Of a stretch of 64,000 bases of DNA, positions 42,297 to 58,052 are shown piece after piece. The translations under genes and the position numbers were made by a program. Under the pieces are notes generated by a model. That model saw only the letters and a program-made list of their open reading frames with translations, did not search any database and was not told the DNA's origin. This DNA is from Rhodopseudomonas pentothenatexigens (lineage in GTDB: Bacteria; Pseudomonadota; Alphaproteobacteria; Rhizobiales; Xanthobacteraceae): positions 150,399 through 214,398 of the forward strand of contig NZ_UFQQ01000009.1 of NCBI RefSeq assembly GCF_900218015.1, in the 5' to 3' direction. Every line of letters starts with the position of its first letter. Positions within the stretch are counted from its first letter, which is position 1.

Positions 42297-43691
42297 ATGA
42301 CGACAAAACCCGTTCATGCCGACGTGACCCTCCTGCTCGATATGGAGGGCGTGATTCGCGAAGCGACCTTGTCTCCGGCGATGGCGGCTGAGAGCGTCGA
42401 CGGCTGGCTGGGGCGGCGCTGGAGCGATATCGCCGGCAACGACGGCAGCGACAAGGTTCGCCGCATGGTCGACGACGCCCGGCGCAGCGGAATTTCCGCT
42501 TTCCGCCAGATCAACCAGACCTTCCCCAGCGGCGTCGAAATCCCGATCGAATTCACCACCATGCTGCTGGGCGACCGCAGCGGCATGATCGCCGTCGGCA
42601 AGAACATGCAGGCGGTCACCGAGCTGCATTCCCGGCTGATCGCGGCGCAGCAGGCGATGGAGCGCGACTATTGGCGGCTCCGGGAATTGGAGACGCGCTA
42701 CCGCCTGGTGTTCGACGCCGCGGCCGATGCGGTGATGGTGGTGTCGGCGGCCGATCTGCGGATCATCGAAGCCAACCGGGCCGCGATCAACGCGGTCAGC
42801 GGCGAGCGTGGCAACGAGGATCTGGCCGGGCGGGACTTTGTCGCTCTGGTTGCCGCGGCCGACCGGGATGCGGTGCGCGACATGCTGGTGCGGGTGCGCG
42901 AGCGCGGTACGGCCTTGAGCGTGCTGGTGCATCTCGGCCGCCACGGCCGCGCCTGGATGTTGCGCGGCTCGCTGATGTCGTCGGAGCGACGCCAGGTCTT
43001 CCTGCTGCATTTCACCCCGCTGACCACCGCGCCAGTCGTCGACGAAGCCGACGACGACGCTGTGCTGCGCGGCCTGATCGACCGCATCCCAGATGGCTTC
43101 GTCGCGCTGGATGCGGCGGGCGTGGTGCGTCACGTCAACCAGGCGTTTCTCGATCTGGTGCAGGTCGGCTCGAAACCCGCCGCGATCGGCCGCTCGCTCG
43201 GCCGCTGGCTGGGCCGTCCCGGCGCCGATCTGGCGAGCTTGCTGACGCTGCTGCGGCGCTTCAAATCGGTGCGCCTGTTCCAGACCACGATCCGCGGCGA
43301 ACTCGGCGGCGAGACCGAGGTCGAGATTTCCGCGGTCGACGGCGACGACGAGGATAAGTACATCGGCGTGCTGATCCGCAACGTTTCGCGCCGGCTCGAC
43401 GGCGCGGACGACGGCGATGCGTTGCACCAGGCGCTTAGTCCGATCAGCAAGCAGCTCGGACGCTCGTCGCTGCGCAAGCTGGTCAAGAATGCCGTCAGCA
43501 TCGTCGAGCAGCACTACGTCAAGGAAGCGCTGGAGCGTTCCAAGGGCAACCGGACGGCCACCGCGGAATTGCTCGGATTGAGCCGGCAGAGCCTTTATGC
43601 CAAGCTCAACCGCTACGGATTCGACGAAAAAGGTGCCGGCTCCGCTGCTGTCGACGACGGAGGCGACGCCTCAGACGACACCGAGGATTGA
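42297..43691 (+). CDS. ppsR2: PpsR-type photosynthesis repressor, copy 2 (cysteine-free, bacteriophytochrome partner)
   Basis: A 464-residue transcription factor with the same PAS - Q-linker - PAS - PAS - HTH plan as ppsR1. The linker helix is 'RLIAAQQAMERDYWRLRELETRY' and the Fis-type helix-turn-helix 'ATAELLGLSRQSLYAKLNRYGF'. It contains no cysteine at all, so disulfide redox control is impossible. Together with the adjacent bacteriophytochrome this fits R. palustris PpsR2, whose repression is relieved by light-activated BphP1. I use the ATG at 42297; an ATG at 42255 would add 14 residues. Its TGA is followed directly, in the same frame, by the GTG of bphP1. Confidence 0.9.
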   Translation: MTTKPVHADVTLLLDMEGVIREATLSPAMAAESVDGWLGRRWSDIAGNDGSDKVRRMVDDARRSGISAFRQINQTFPSGVEIPIEFTTMLLGDRSGMIAVGKNMQAVTELHSRLIAAQQAMERDYWRLRELETRYRLVFDAAADAVMVVSAADLRIIEANRAAINAVSGERGNEDLAGRDFVALVAAADRDAVRDMLVRVRERGTALSVLVHLGRHGRAWMLRGSLMSSERRQVFLLHFTPLTTAPVVDEADDDAVLRGLIDRIPDGFVALDAAGVVRHVNQAFLDLVQVGSKPAAIGRSLGRWLGRPGADLASLLTLLRRFKSVRLFQTTIRGELGGETEVEISAVDGDDEDKYIGVLIRNVSRRLDGADDGDALHQALSPISKQLGRSSLRKLVKNAVSIVEQHYVKEALERSKGNRTATAELLGLSRQSLYAKLNRYGFDEKGAGSAAVDDGGDASDDTED

Positions 43692-45887
43692 GTGGCTGGT
43701 CGTGCCTTGGGTAGCCCCGCATTCGGGACCGCCGATCTTTCGAATTGCGAACGTGAAGAAATTCATCTCGCCGGCTCGATCCAGCCGCACGGCGCGCTTC
43801 TCGTCGTCAGCGAACCCGATCACGTCGTTGTTCAAGCCAGCGCCAACGCCGCGGAGTTTCTGAACCTGAAGCGCGTGCTCGGCGTGCCGCTCGCCGAGAT
43901 CGATGGCGATCTCCTGATCAAGATCCTGCCGAATCTCGACCCGCCGGCGGAGGGCATGCCGGTCGCGGTCCGTTGCCGGATCGGTGCCCCCGCCGCCGAC
44001 TATGACGGGCTGATCCACCGCCCGCCGGACGGCGGGCTGGTGATCGAGCTGGAACGCGCCGGGCCGCCGATCGATCTGTCCGGCACGCTGGCGCCGGCGC
44101 TGGAGCGGATTCGCACGGCCGGCTCGCTGCGGGCGCTGTGCGACGATGCCGCGCTGCTGTTTCAGCAGCGCACCGGTTACGACCGGGTGATGGTGTACCG
44201 CTTCGACGAGCAGGGCCACGGCGAAGTGTTTTCCGAACGCCATGTGCCCGGGCTCGAATCCTATCTGGGTAACCGCTATCCGGCGTCCGACATTCCGCAG
44301 ATGGCGCGGCGGCTGTACGAGCGCCAGCGGGTTCGGGTGCTGGTCGATGTCGGTTATCAGCCGGTGCCGCTGGAGCCGCGGCTGTCGCCGCTGACCGGGC
44401 ACGAGCTCGACATGTCGGGCTGCTTCCTGCGCTCGATGTCGCCGATCCATCTGCAGTACCTCAAGAACATGGGCGTGCGCGCCACCCTGGTGGTGTCGCT
44501 GGTGGTCGGCGGCAAGCTGTGGGGCCTGATCGCCTGCCACCACTACCTGCCGCGCTTCATTCATTTCGAGCTGCGCGCGATCTGCGAACTGCTCGCCGAA
44601 GCCGTCGCGACACGCATCACCGCGCTGGAGAGCTTCGCGCAGAGCCAGTCGGAGCTGTTCGTGCAGCGGCTGGAGCAGCGGCTGATCGAATCGATCACCC
44701 GCGAGGGCGACTGGCGCGCCGCGATTTTCGACACGGCGCAGTCGATCCTGCAGCCGCTGCGGGCCACCGGCTGCGCTCTGGTTTACGAGGACCAGATCCG
44801 CACGGTCGGCGAAGTGCCCGGCACCCAGGACATCCGCCAGATCGCCGCTTGGCTCGATCGCCAGCCTCGGGCCCCGGTGATCGCGACCGCCTCGCTCGGT
44901 CTCGACCTCCCGCAATTCGCCCATCTCACCCGCGAAGCGAGCGGCGTCGCGGCGGCGCCGATCTCCGATCATCCCGGCGAATTCCTGATGTGGTTTCGCC
45001 CCGAGCGGGTTCACACCGTCACCTGGGGCGGCGATCCGAAGAAGCCGTTCACGATGGGCGACACCCCGGCCGATCTGTCGCCGCGGCGATCGTTCGCCAA
45101 GTGGTATGAGGTCGTCGAGGGGACGTCCGATCCCTGGACGGCGGCGGATCTCGCCGCCGCCCGCACCATCGGTCATACCGTGGCCGACATCGTGCTGCAG
45201 TTCCGCGCGGTGCGGACGCTGATCGCGCGTGAGCAGTACGAGCAGTTCTCCACTCAGCTTCACGCCTCGCTGCAGCCGGTGCTGATCACCGACTCCGACG
45301 GCCGCATTCTGCTGATGAACGACGTGTTTCGTGCGATGCTGCCGACCGGGACGCCGACCGTCGCGCATCTCGACGATCTCGCCGGCCTGTTCGTCGAACC
45401 GCAGGACTTCCTGCGCAACGTCGCGGAGCTGATCGACTACGGCCGCGGGTGGCGGGGCGAGGTGCTGCTGCGCGGCTCAGGCAATGCGCCGCATCCGCTG
45501 CTGGTCCGCGCCGATCCGGTCACGCCGGCGCAGGATCAGGCGCTCGGCTTCGTGCTGATCTTCAGCGACGCCACGGACCGGCGCACCGCGGACGCGGCGC
45601 GCACCCGGTTTCAGGAAGGCATCCTCGCCAGCGCGAGAGCCGGCGTCCGGCTCGACTCGAAATCCGACCTGGTGCACGAAAAGCTGTTGTCGGCGCTGGT
45701 CGAAAACGCGCAGCTCGCGGCGCTCGAGATCACCTACGGGGTCGAAACCGGACGCATCGCCGAACTCCTCGAGGGTGTGCGGCAGTCGATGCTGCGGACC
45801 GCCGAAGTGCTCGGCCATCTGGTTCAGCACGCCGCCCGCACCGGGGGGGACGGCGGCAGCGACGGCGGGACGCGCAGCGGCGCGTAG
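43692..45887 (+). CDS. bphP1: Bacteriophytochrome BphP1
   Basis: A 731-residue photoreceptor. The biliverdin-attachment Cys19 is in 'LSNCEREEIHLAGSIQPHG', followed by PAS (to about residue 120). The GAF domain (about 140-310) has 'NRYPASDIPQMARRLYERQRVRVLVDV', and the PHY domain (about 325-505) has the tongue motif 'LSPRRSFAKW'. C-terminal to it are another PAS (about 520-640) and a short helical output ('LVENAQLAALEITYGVETGRIAELLEGV'). There is no histidine-kinase ATP-binding domain. It should act by binding PpsR2 rather than by phosphorylation. The GTG start abuts the ppsR2 stop with no gap. The heme oxygenase gene that would supply biliverdin is convergent, 24 nt away. Confidence 0.95.
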   Translation: MAGRALGSPAFGTADLSNCEREEIHLAGSIQPHGALLVVSEPDHVVVQASANAAEFLNLKRVLGVPLAEIDGDLLIKILPNLDPPAEGMPVAVRCRIGAPAADYDGLIHRPPDGGLVIELERAGPPIDLSGTLAPALERIRTAGSLRALCDDAALLFQQRTGYDRVMVYRFDEQGHGEVFSERHVPGLESYLGNRYPASDIPQMARRLYERQRVRVLVDVGYQPVPLEPRLSPLTGHELDMSGCFLRSMSPIHLQYLKNMGVRATLVVSLVVGGKLWGLIACHHYLPRFIHFELRAICELLAEAVATRITALESFAQSQSELFVQRLEQRLIESITREGDWRAAIFDTAQSILQPLRATGCALVYEDQIRTVGEVPGTQDIRQIAAWLDRQPRAPVIATASLGLDLPQFAHLTREASGVAAAPISDHPGEFLMWFRPERVHTVTWGGDPKKPFTMGDTPADLSPRRSFAKWYEVVEGTSDPWTAADLAAARTIGHTVADIVLQFRAVRTLIAREQYEQFSTQLHASLQPVLITDSDGRILLMNDVFRAMLPTGTPTVAHLDDLAGLFVEPQDFLRNVAELIDYGRGWRGEVLLRGSGNAPHPLLVRADPVTPAQDQALGFVLIFSDATDRRTADAARTRFQEGILASARAGVRLDSKSDLVHEKLLSALVENAQLAALEITYGVETGRIAELLEGVRQSMLRTAEVLGHLVQHAARTGGDGGSDGGTRSGA

Positions 45888-45911
45888 CGTCCAGGCGCCC
45901 GAGGCCGGCGG

Positions 45912-46586
45912 TCAGGCGACGTGTCGCTGCACTTCCATCGACAGCGCGATATTGCAGGTGAACGCGACTGCACCTTCCTCGACGATCGCAGCCGGGTCGG
46001 TCGCCGCCGCGCCCGCCCGTTCCAGCGCGTCGCGATAGGCGAGCTTCAACGTCGCCGGATCGCCGATCGCGGAGAAATCATAGTGCATCAGTTCGTTCGG
46101 ACCGAGCTGCATGGTCTTCTCCAGCAGCCGCCGCACGATCTGTCCGCCGTTGAGATCGCCGAGATAGCGGGTGTAGGCGTGGGCGATCAGCAGGCTGCCG
46201 TCGGCCGCGGTCACCTCGGCTATCCGATCCGCATAGGCCGCGGCGGCCGGAAGTAACGGCAGTCGCTCGGTCCAGTCGTCCCCCGCCAGTGCGACCAGAT
46301 CGGATTCGATCGCCGGCGTGCGTGCCAGCGGATACTCCGCCAGCGGCGCCAACGCCGGATCGTCGCGATGCTGCGCGATACCGGCCTCGATCGCCTGATA
46401 GGCCGGATGCAGATTGCGCAGCAGCAGGGTGTAGCCGGCTCGCCCTGCGGTGCCGTGCAGGATCTCGGCGAGAATTCCGGTCTTCTCGGCTTCGAGATGA
46501 AGCTGTCGGGTCCGCACGTACAATGCGCTCACGACGCTGTCGCCGGCGCCGCGCTTTGCCGAATTCACCACCATGCTGGCCTCCAA
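45912..46586 (-). CDS. hmuO: Heme oxygenase (biliverdin supply)
   Basis: A 224-residue HO-family protein. The proximal haem ligand is probably His30 ('RTRQLHLEAEKTG'). The distal-helix glycine block is 'AHAYTRYLGDLNGGQIVRRLLEK'. It cleaves haem to biliverdin, the BphP1 chromophore. It is convergent with bphP1 and lies 47 nt downstream of aerR on the same strand, so aerR-hmuO may be one operon. The start at 46586 is the first ATG; a second Met four codons on is possible. Confidence 0.93.
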   Translation of the reverse strand: MEASMVVNSAKRGAGDSVVSALYVRTRQLHLEAEKTGILAEILHGTAGRAGYTLLLRNLHPAYQAIEAGIAQHRDDPALAPLAEYPLARTPAIESDLVALAGDDWTERLPLLPAAAAYADRIAEVTAADGSLLIAHAYTRYLGDLNGGQIVRRLLEKTMQLGPNELMHYDFSAIGDPATLKLAYRDALERAGAAATDPAAIVEEGAVAFTCNIALSMEVQRHVA

Positions 46587-46633
46587 TGCAGCGCGCCTTA
46601 TAGCAGAGACCTGCCGGCGTGCACGAGGCGTCG

Positions 46634-47515
46634 TCAGCGCTTGTCCTTGGCCGCTGCCGCTATCTGTCGGGCGACGCGCGGCGCGCTCGCGCCATCGGTC
46701 GCACAGGCATCGGCGCCGAGCGTGCGGACCAGATCCGGCCGGCGGATCAGCAGCGGCCCGCCCAGAAGGACGGCAACCCGCCGATTGCGCGAGTCACGAC
46801 GAATGTCCTGGATGTCGCGTTTCAGTTCGTCGAGCCGCCGATCGCCGCTGACGGAAAAGCCCACGACGTCGAACGCGCGTTCCTGCACCAGCGCCATCAG
46901 TTCGCGGCGCGATGCGAACGGCCCGGTCCAGATGTCCCAGCCGTCCCAGCGAAAGAACTCGGCGACCATCGCCAGTCCGAAGCTGTGCTGCTCACCGGGG
47001 ATTGCGGTGAGAAGCACGGTGCCGGCGCCGCTCGCGCGGCGTTCATCCGCGACGCTCTCGCCGAGATGACGAAGAATCCGTTGCAGACGACTAACGGCGA
47101 GCGTGACGTTGGCGAAGCTCGTGGTGTCGTCTTCCCACATCTCGCCGAGGCGATGCGCGGCCGGCGCCAGCAGGTTGAGGAAGATCAATTCGGTGGCGGT
47201 CCCCCGCGCGATAAGACTCTCCACGTAGTCCAGCGCAGCCGTCTCGTCGTTGCCGAGAGCCAGCAGGGTGAACTGTTGCAAACCGAAAGGCGTACCAGGA
47301 TCGACCGGGGCGGACATGTTCGTAATCGGGATCGGCGGCAGCGTCATTCGGGAATGGGTGAGAGTACGAAGCGAGGCGGCAATGGCGGCGGCCTGGAGCG
47401 GTGGGCGGTGCCGCCAGATCGGCTCCGGAATCGGAGGCGACAGAGGAGTTACCGGCGGGATGGCCGGCTCGGCGGCGGCAATCGCCGCAATCGGAAGGTC
47501 GTTCCAGTCCGCCAT
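46634..47515 (-). CDS. ppaA: AerR/PpaA-type cobalamin-binding antirepressor
   Basis: A 293-residue protein with a proline-rich N-terminus (about 1-75), a helical B12-binding cap ('ELIFLNLLAPAAHRLGEMWEDDTTSFANVTLAVSRLQRILR') and a cobalamin-binding Rossmann domain. That domain holds 'AIPGEQHSFGLAMVAEFFRWDGWDIWTG', with the cobalamin-facing His, and 'VGFSVSGDRRLDELK', then 'VAVLLGGPLLIRRPDL'. In Rhodobacter, AerR and PpaA bind B12 in a light-dependent way and modulate CrtJ/PpsR. Internal ATGs at about residues 57 and 67 leave room for a shorter isoform, as known for AerR. It is divergent from bchF across a region with PpsR-like boxes. Confidence 0.9.
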   Translation of the reverse strand: MADWNDLPIAAIAAAEPAIPPVTPLSPPIPEPIWRHRPPLQAAAIAASLRTLTHSRMTLPPIPITNMSAPVDPGTPFGLQQFTLLALGNDETAALDYVESLIARGTATELIFLNLLAPAAHRLGEMWEDDTTSFANVTLAVSRLQRILRHLGESVADERRASGAGTVLLTAIPGEQHSFGLAMVAEFFRWDGWDIWTGPFASRRELMALVQERAFDVVGFSVSGDRRLDELKRDIQDIRRDSRNRRVAVLLGGPLLIRRPDLVRTLGADACATDGASAPRVARQIAAAAKDKR

Positions 47516-47561
47516 GAGGGGTGCTCCCTGACCATAGACTTAAGGCTGACGGCCTTCCGAC

Positions 47562-47579
47562 CGTCAAGTTTAATTTACG
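47562..47579. promoter_or_regulatory. Variant PpsR box (CGT-N12-ACG) in the aerR promoter
   Basis: A symmetric variant of the box. On the minus strand its right half forms TTGACG, followed 17 nt later by CTTAAG, a candidate promoter for aerR/ppaA. Confidence 0.5.
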
Positions 47580-47595
47580 TATGGTTTGATTGACA
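47578..47595. promoter_or_regulatory. Imperfect PpsR box in the bchF promoter
   Basis: CGT-N12-ACA, overlapping the previous box by 2 nt. Its right half is the TTGACA of the candidate bchF promoter, the same geometry as at bchC. Confidence 0.55.
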
Positions 47596-47618
47596 GTGGC
47601 ATGCGTGGAGACTAGCCT
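47590..47618 (+). promoter_or_regulatory. Candidate promoter of the bchF superoperon
   Basis: TTGACA (47590-47595), 17-nt spacer, TAGCCT (47613-47618). It resembles the bchC promoter (TTGACA/TAGCAT). It would give a 5' leader of about 165 nt before the GTG at 47793. Confidence 0.5.
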
Positions 47619-47754
47619 TTGTTGATCAGCCGCACTTTTGGGAGTGGCGCGGTGCATCGTCTGTCGGCATCAGATCAAGAAAAAGAGGGTCTGGGTGCGA
47701 CAGTCCCAGCCTCCCAACCGAGCGTGTCGGTATCGCACCACCGCGACGCGCAGG

Positions 47755-47772
47755 TGTCAAACGTTCTTTACA
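47755..47772. promoter_or_regulatory. PpsR/CrtJ box just upstream of bchF
   Basis: Exact TGT-N12-ACA (TGTCAAACG...CTTTACA), ending 20 nt before the GTG start and about 160 nt from the promoter-proximal box. Confidence 0.8.
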
Positions 47773-47792
47773 TGAAGGCCTCGGAGTGTGCA

Positions 47793-49618
<1,826 letters not shown>

Positions 49619-49620
49619 TC

Positions 49621-51217
49621 ATGCAGCTCACCGTCTGGACCTACGAAGGACCTCCCCACGTCGGCGCGATGCGAATCGCCACCGGCATGGAAGGGCTGCA
49701 CTACGTGCTGCACGCGCCGCAGGGCGACACCTACGCCGATCTGCTGTTCACCATGATCGAGCGCCGCAACAAGCGGCCCCCGGTGACCTACACGACGTTC
49801 GCGGCGCGTGATCTCGGCAAGGACACCGCCGAGCTGTTCATGACCGCGGCCCGCAATGCCTATGCGCGCTTCAAGCCGCAGGCGATGATCGTCGGCGCCT
49901 CCTGCACCGGCTCGCTGATCCAGGACGATCCGGGCGGGCTCGCCAAGTCGCTCGGCTTCTCGATTCCGGTGATTCCGATCGATCTGCCGGCGTATCAGCG
50001 CAAGGAGAACTGGGGCGCGTCCGAGACGTTCTACCAGCTCGTGCGCGCGATCGTCGGTCCGAAGGCGCCGCCGCCCGGCACCAAGCGTCCCGAACGTCCC
50101 GCGGGTCAGCGCCCCAAGTGCAATCTGCTCGGGCCGACCGCGCTCGGCTTCCGCCATCGCGACGACGTCACCGAGATCACCAGGCTGCTCGGCCAGCTCG
50201 GGATCGACGTCAACGTCGTGGCGCCGATGGGCGCGACTCCCGTCGACCTGACCCGGCTCGGCGATGCCGACTTCAACGTCGTGCTGTATCCGGAAGTGGC
50301 CTCGCAGGCGGCGTCCTGGCTGCAGCGGATCTTCCATCAGCCGTTCACCAAGACGATTCCGATCGGCGTGTCGGCGACGCGCGAGTTCGTGCGCGAAGTC
50401 GCAAGCCTTGCCGGCGTCGATCCGGAGCCGGTGCTGGCCGCGGCGTCGACCCGGCTGCCGTGGTACTCGCATTCGGTCGACTCGACCTACCTGACCAACA
50501 AGCGCGTCTTCATCTTCGGCGACGCCACCCATGCGATCGCCTCGGCGCGGATCGCATCGGAAGAGCTCGGCTTCAAGGTGGTCGGGCTCGGCACCTACAG
50601 CCGCGAGTTCGGCCGCGACGTCCGCGAGGCGGCGGCGAAATACGGCGTCGAGGCGCTGATCACCGACGACTATCTCGAAGTCGAAGCCAAGGTCGCCGAA
50701 CTGCATCCGGAGCTGGTGCTCGGCACCCAGATGGAACGCCACATCGCCAAGCGCCTCGGCGTGCCCTGCGCAGTGATCTCGGCGCCGGTGCACGTCCAGG
50801 ATTTCCCCGCGCGCTACGCGCCGCAGATGGGATTCGAAGGCGCCAATGTGATCTTCGACACCTGGGTCCATCCGCTGATGATGGGTCTCGAAGAGCATCT
50901 TTTGGCGATGTTCAAGGACGATTTCGAATTCAAGGACGGCGCGCTGCCGTCGCATCTCGGCACCGGCCACGCACCCGCTTCGGCGCCTGCCGTGGTGGAG
51001 GTCGCCGTTGCGCTGCCGCAAAGCGCGCCGGTTCTCGACGGTGCAGCATCTCAGCCGGTTCCGGCCGCACCCGCCCCTACGGGGGCCGTGTGGGCACCGG
51101 AAGCCGAAAAGGAACTGCTGAAGATACCGTTCTTCGTCCGCGGCAAGGCGCGCCGGAACACCGAGCGCTTCGCCAACGAGAATGGTGTCGCAACCATTAC
51201 TGTCGAGACCTTGTACG

Positions 51218-51243
<26 letters not shown>
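49621..51243 (+). CDS. bchB: Light-independent protochlorophyllide reductase subunit B
   Basis: A 540-residue nitrogenase-like subunit. Asp36, in '[14 protein letters not shown]', is the unusual cluster ligand. Other family blocks are '[18 protein letters not shown]' and '[17 protein letters not shown]'-type text. The C-terminal helical domain ('[32 protein letters not shown]') is the DPOR-specific extension. An Ala/Pro-rich linker (about residues 440-480) precedes it. Its last 26 nt overlap bchH in another frame. Confidence 0.97.
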
Positions 51244-55898
<4,655 letters not shown>

Positions 55899-55899
<1 letters not shown>

Positions 55900-56600
55900 T
55901 GGCGTTGGGCAGCTACATCGAGCGACGCGGCGAGCTTGAAACCTATTTCGACCGCACCGCCGCCGACACCTGGGCCAAGCTGACGTCGGACGCGCCCGTC
56001 AGCGGCATCCGCGCCACCGTGCGCGCCGGCCGCGACGAAATGCGCAACACGCTGCTGTCGTGGCTTCCCGCCGACATGACCGGCACCCGGCTGCTCGACG
56101 CCGGCTGCGGCACCGGCGCGCTGTCGATCGAGGCGGCGCGTCGCGGCGCCAAGATCGTTGCGATCGATCTGTCGCCGACGCTGGTGGCGGTGGCGCGCGA
56201 ACGGCTGCCGGCCGACATCGATCCGGCCGCGATCGACTTCCGCTCCGGCGACATGCTCGACCCCGAACTCGGCGAGTTCGACTTCGTGGTCGCGATGGAC
56301 TCGCTGATCCACTATTTGCCGCACGACATCTGCCGGATGCTGGCGACGCTGGCGTCGCGCACCCGGCAGTCGATGGCGGTGACCTTCGCGCCGAAGACGC
56401 CGCTGCTGACGCTGATGCATTTCGTCGGCGGCTTCTTCCCGCGCGCCGACCGCGCCCCGGCGATCGAGCCGATCAGCGAAAAGACGCTGCGCAGCCTGGT
56501 GGCGGCGGAGCCGCTGCTGGCGCAATGGCAGCCCGGCCGCACCCATCGGGTGTCGTCCGGCTTCTACACCTCGCAGGCCCTGGAGATGGTTCGACGATGA
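55899..56600 (+). CDS. bchM: Mg-protoporphyrin IX O-methyltransferase
   Basis: A 233-residue SAM-dependent methyltransferase. Motif I is 'RLLDAGCGTGALSIEAARRG', followed by 'IVAIDLSPTLVAVARERL' and 'FDFVVAMDSLIHYLPHDICRML', which is typical of BchM/ChlM. It methylates the 13-propionate of Mg-protoporphyrin before cyclisation by AcsF. The ATG shares one base with the bchL stop; a TTG one codon earlier is unlikely. The stop overlaps lhaA by 4 nt. Confidence 0.96.
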
Positions 56601-58030
56601 GCCAACTGGCGGCGACATTGGCGAAAGGCTGGATGCGTCTCGGGACGCGTTTCCTGCCGTTCGCCGACGCGGCGACCAAGGAGCTTCCGCTCGGTCGTCT
56701 GCTGCGTCTGTCGCTGTTCCAGGTTTCGGTCGGCGCCTCGGTGGTGCTGCTCAACGGCACGCTGAACCGGGTGATGATCGTCGAGCTCGGCGTCACCACG
56801 CTGCTCGTCTCGCTGATGGTGTCGCTGCCGCTGGTGTTCGCGCCGTTCCGCGTGCTGATCGGCTTCAAGTCCGACCATCATCGCTCGGTGCTCGGCTGGC
56901 GCCGGGTGCCGTATATCTGGATGGGCACGCTGCTGCAGTTCGGCGGCTTCGCGATCATGCCGTTCGCGCTGCTGGTGCTGTCGGGCGAGGGCGCTTATCC
57001 GGCGGTGTACGGCCAGTTCGGCGCCGCGCTCGCCTTCCTGCTGGTCGGCGCCGGCCTGCACACCACCCAGACCGCCGGCCTGGCGCTCGCCACCGACATC
57101 GCGCCCGAACAGTCCCGGCCGCGGGTGGTGGCGTTTCTGTACGTGATGCTGCTGATCGGGATGACCGGCAGCGCGCTGATCTTCAGCGAGCTGCTGCGCG
57201 ACTTCAGCGAGCTTCGGCTGATTCAGGTGATCCAGGGCGTCGCGGTGCTGCAGCTCGTGCTCAACGTCGTGGCGCTGTGGAAGCAGGAAGCCCGCAATCC
57301 GGCGCTGACCTCGGCGTCGCGGCGGCGTCCGCATTTCGCCGAGTCCTGGACCCAGTTCCGGGACGCCGGCGGTTCGACCCGGATGCTGGTCGCGGTGGCG
57401 CTCGGCACCGCCGGCTTTTCGATGCAGGACATTCTGCTGGAGCCGTACGGCGCCCAGGTGCTGCAGCTCACCGTCGGCCAGACCACGGCGCTGACCGCGT
57501 TCTTCGCACTCGGCACGCTCGCCGGCTTCGGACTGGCGGCGCGCACGCTCGGGCGCGGCGGCGATCCGTACCGGCTCGCCGGGCTCGGCGCGATGATCGG
57601 CATGTTCGCGTTCGCCGCGGTGGTGATGTCGGCCCCGGCGCAATCGGCGCTGCTGTTCCGGGTCGGCACCGCGCTGATCGGTTTCGGCGGCGGGCTGTTC
57701 GCAGCCGGCACGCTGACCGCGGCGATGGCGGTGGCGTCTCGCAGTGATTCAGGAATGGCGCTCGGCACGTGGGGCGCAGTGCAGGCGACCGCTGCCGGCG
57801 GCGGCATCCTGCTCGGAGGCGGCATCCGCGACGCCGTCACTTCGCTCGCCAGCGACGGCGCACTCGGCGCCGTGCTGTCGGGGCCGGCGATCGGTTACTG
57901 CTTCGTCTACTACATCGAGATCGCGTTGCTGTTCGCAACGCTGGTTGCGGTCGGTCCGCTCGTGCGCACGACACGAACGGACTACGCGCAGTCGTCAGCC
58001 AAATTCGGCCTAGCCGAATTTCCAGGTTAA
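56597..58030 (+). CDS. lhaA: LH1 assembly factor LhaA (BCH/PucC family)
   Basis: A 477-residue, twelve-helix BCH-family protein. Diagnostic parts are 'LPLGRLLRLSLFQVSVGASVVLLNGTLNRVMIVELGV', 'SDHHRSVLGWRRVPYIWMGTLLQFGGFAIMPF' and 'FSMQDILLEPYGAQVLQLTVGQTTALTAFFALGTLAGF'. Its place between bchM and puhA is that of Rhodobacter lhaA (F1696), needed for LH1 assembly. It probably passes pigment from BchG/BchP to nascent LH1. puhA follows after 22 nt. Confidence 0.94.
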   Translation: MSQLAATLAKGWMRLGTRFLPFADAATKELPLGRLLRLSLFQVSVGASVVLLNGTLNRVMIVELGVTTLLVSLMVSLPLVFAPFRVLIGFKSDHHRSVLGWRRVPYIWMGTLLQFGGFAIMPFALLVLSGEGAYPAVYGQFGAALAFLLVGAGLHTTQTAGLALATDIAPEQSRPRVVAFLYVMLLIGMTGSALIFSELLRDFSELRLIQVIQGVAVLQLVLNVVALWKQEARNPALTSASRRRPHFAESWTQFRDAGGSTRMLVAVALGTAGFSMQDILLEPYGAQVLQLTVGQTTALTAFFALGTLAGFGLAARTLGRGGDPYRLAGLGAMIGMFAFAAVVMSAPAQSALLFRVGTALIGFGGGLFAAGTLTAAMAVASRSDSGMALGTWGAVQATAAGGGILLGGGIRDAVTSLASDGALGAVLSGPAIGYCFVYYIEIALLFATLVAVGPLVRTTRTDYAQSSAKFGLAEFPG

Positions 58031-58052
58031 CTAAGAGGAAGGGGTCTGTCCC

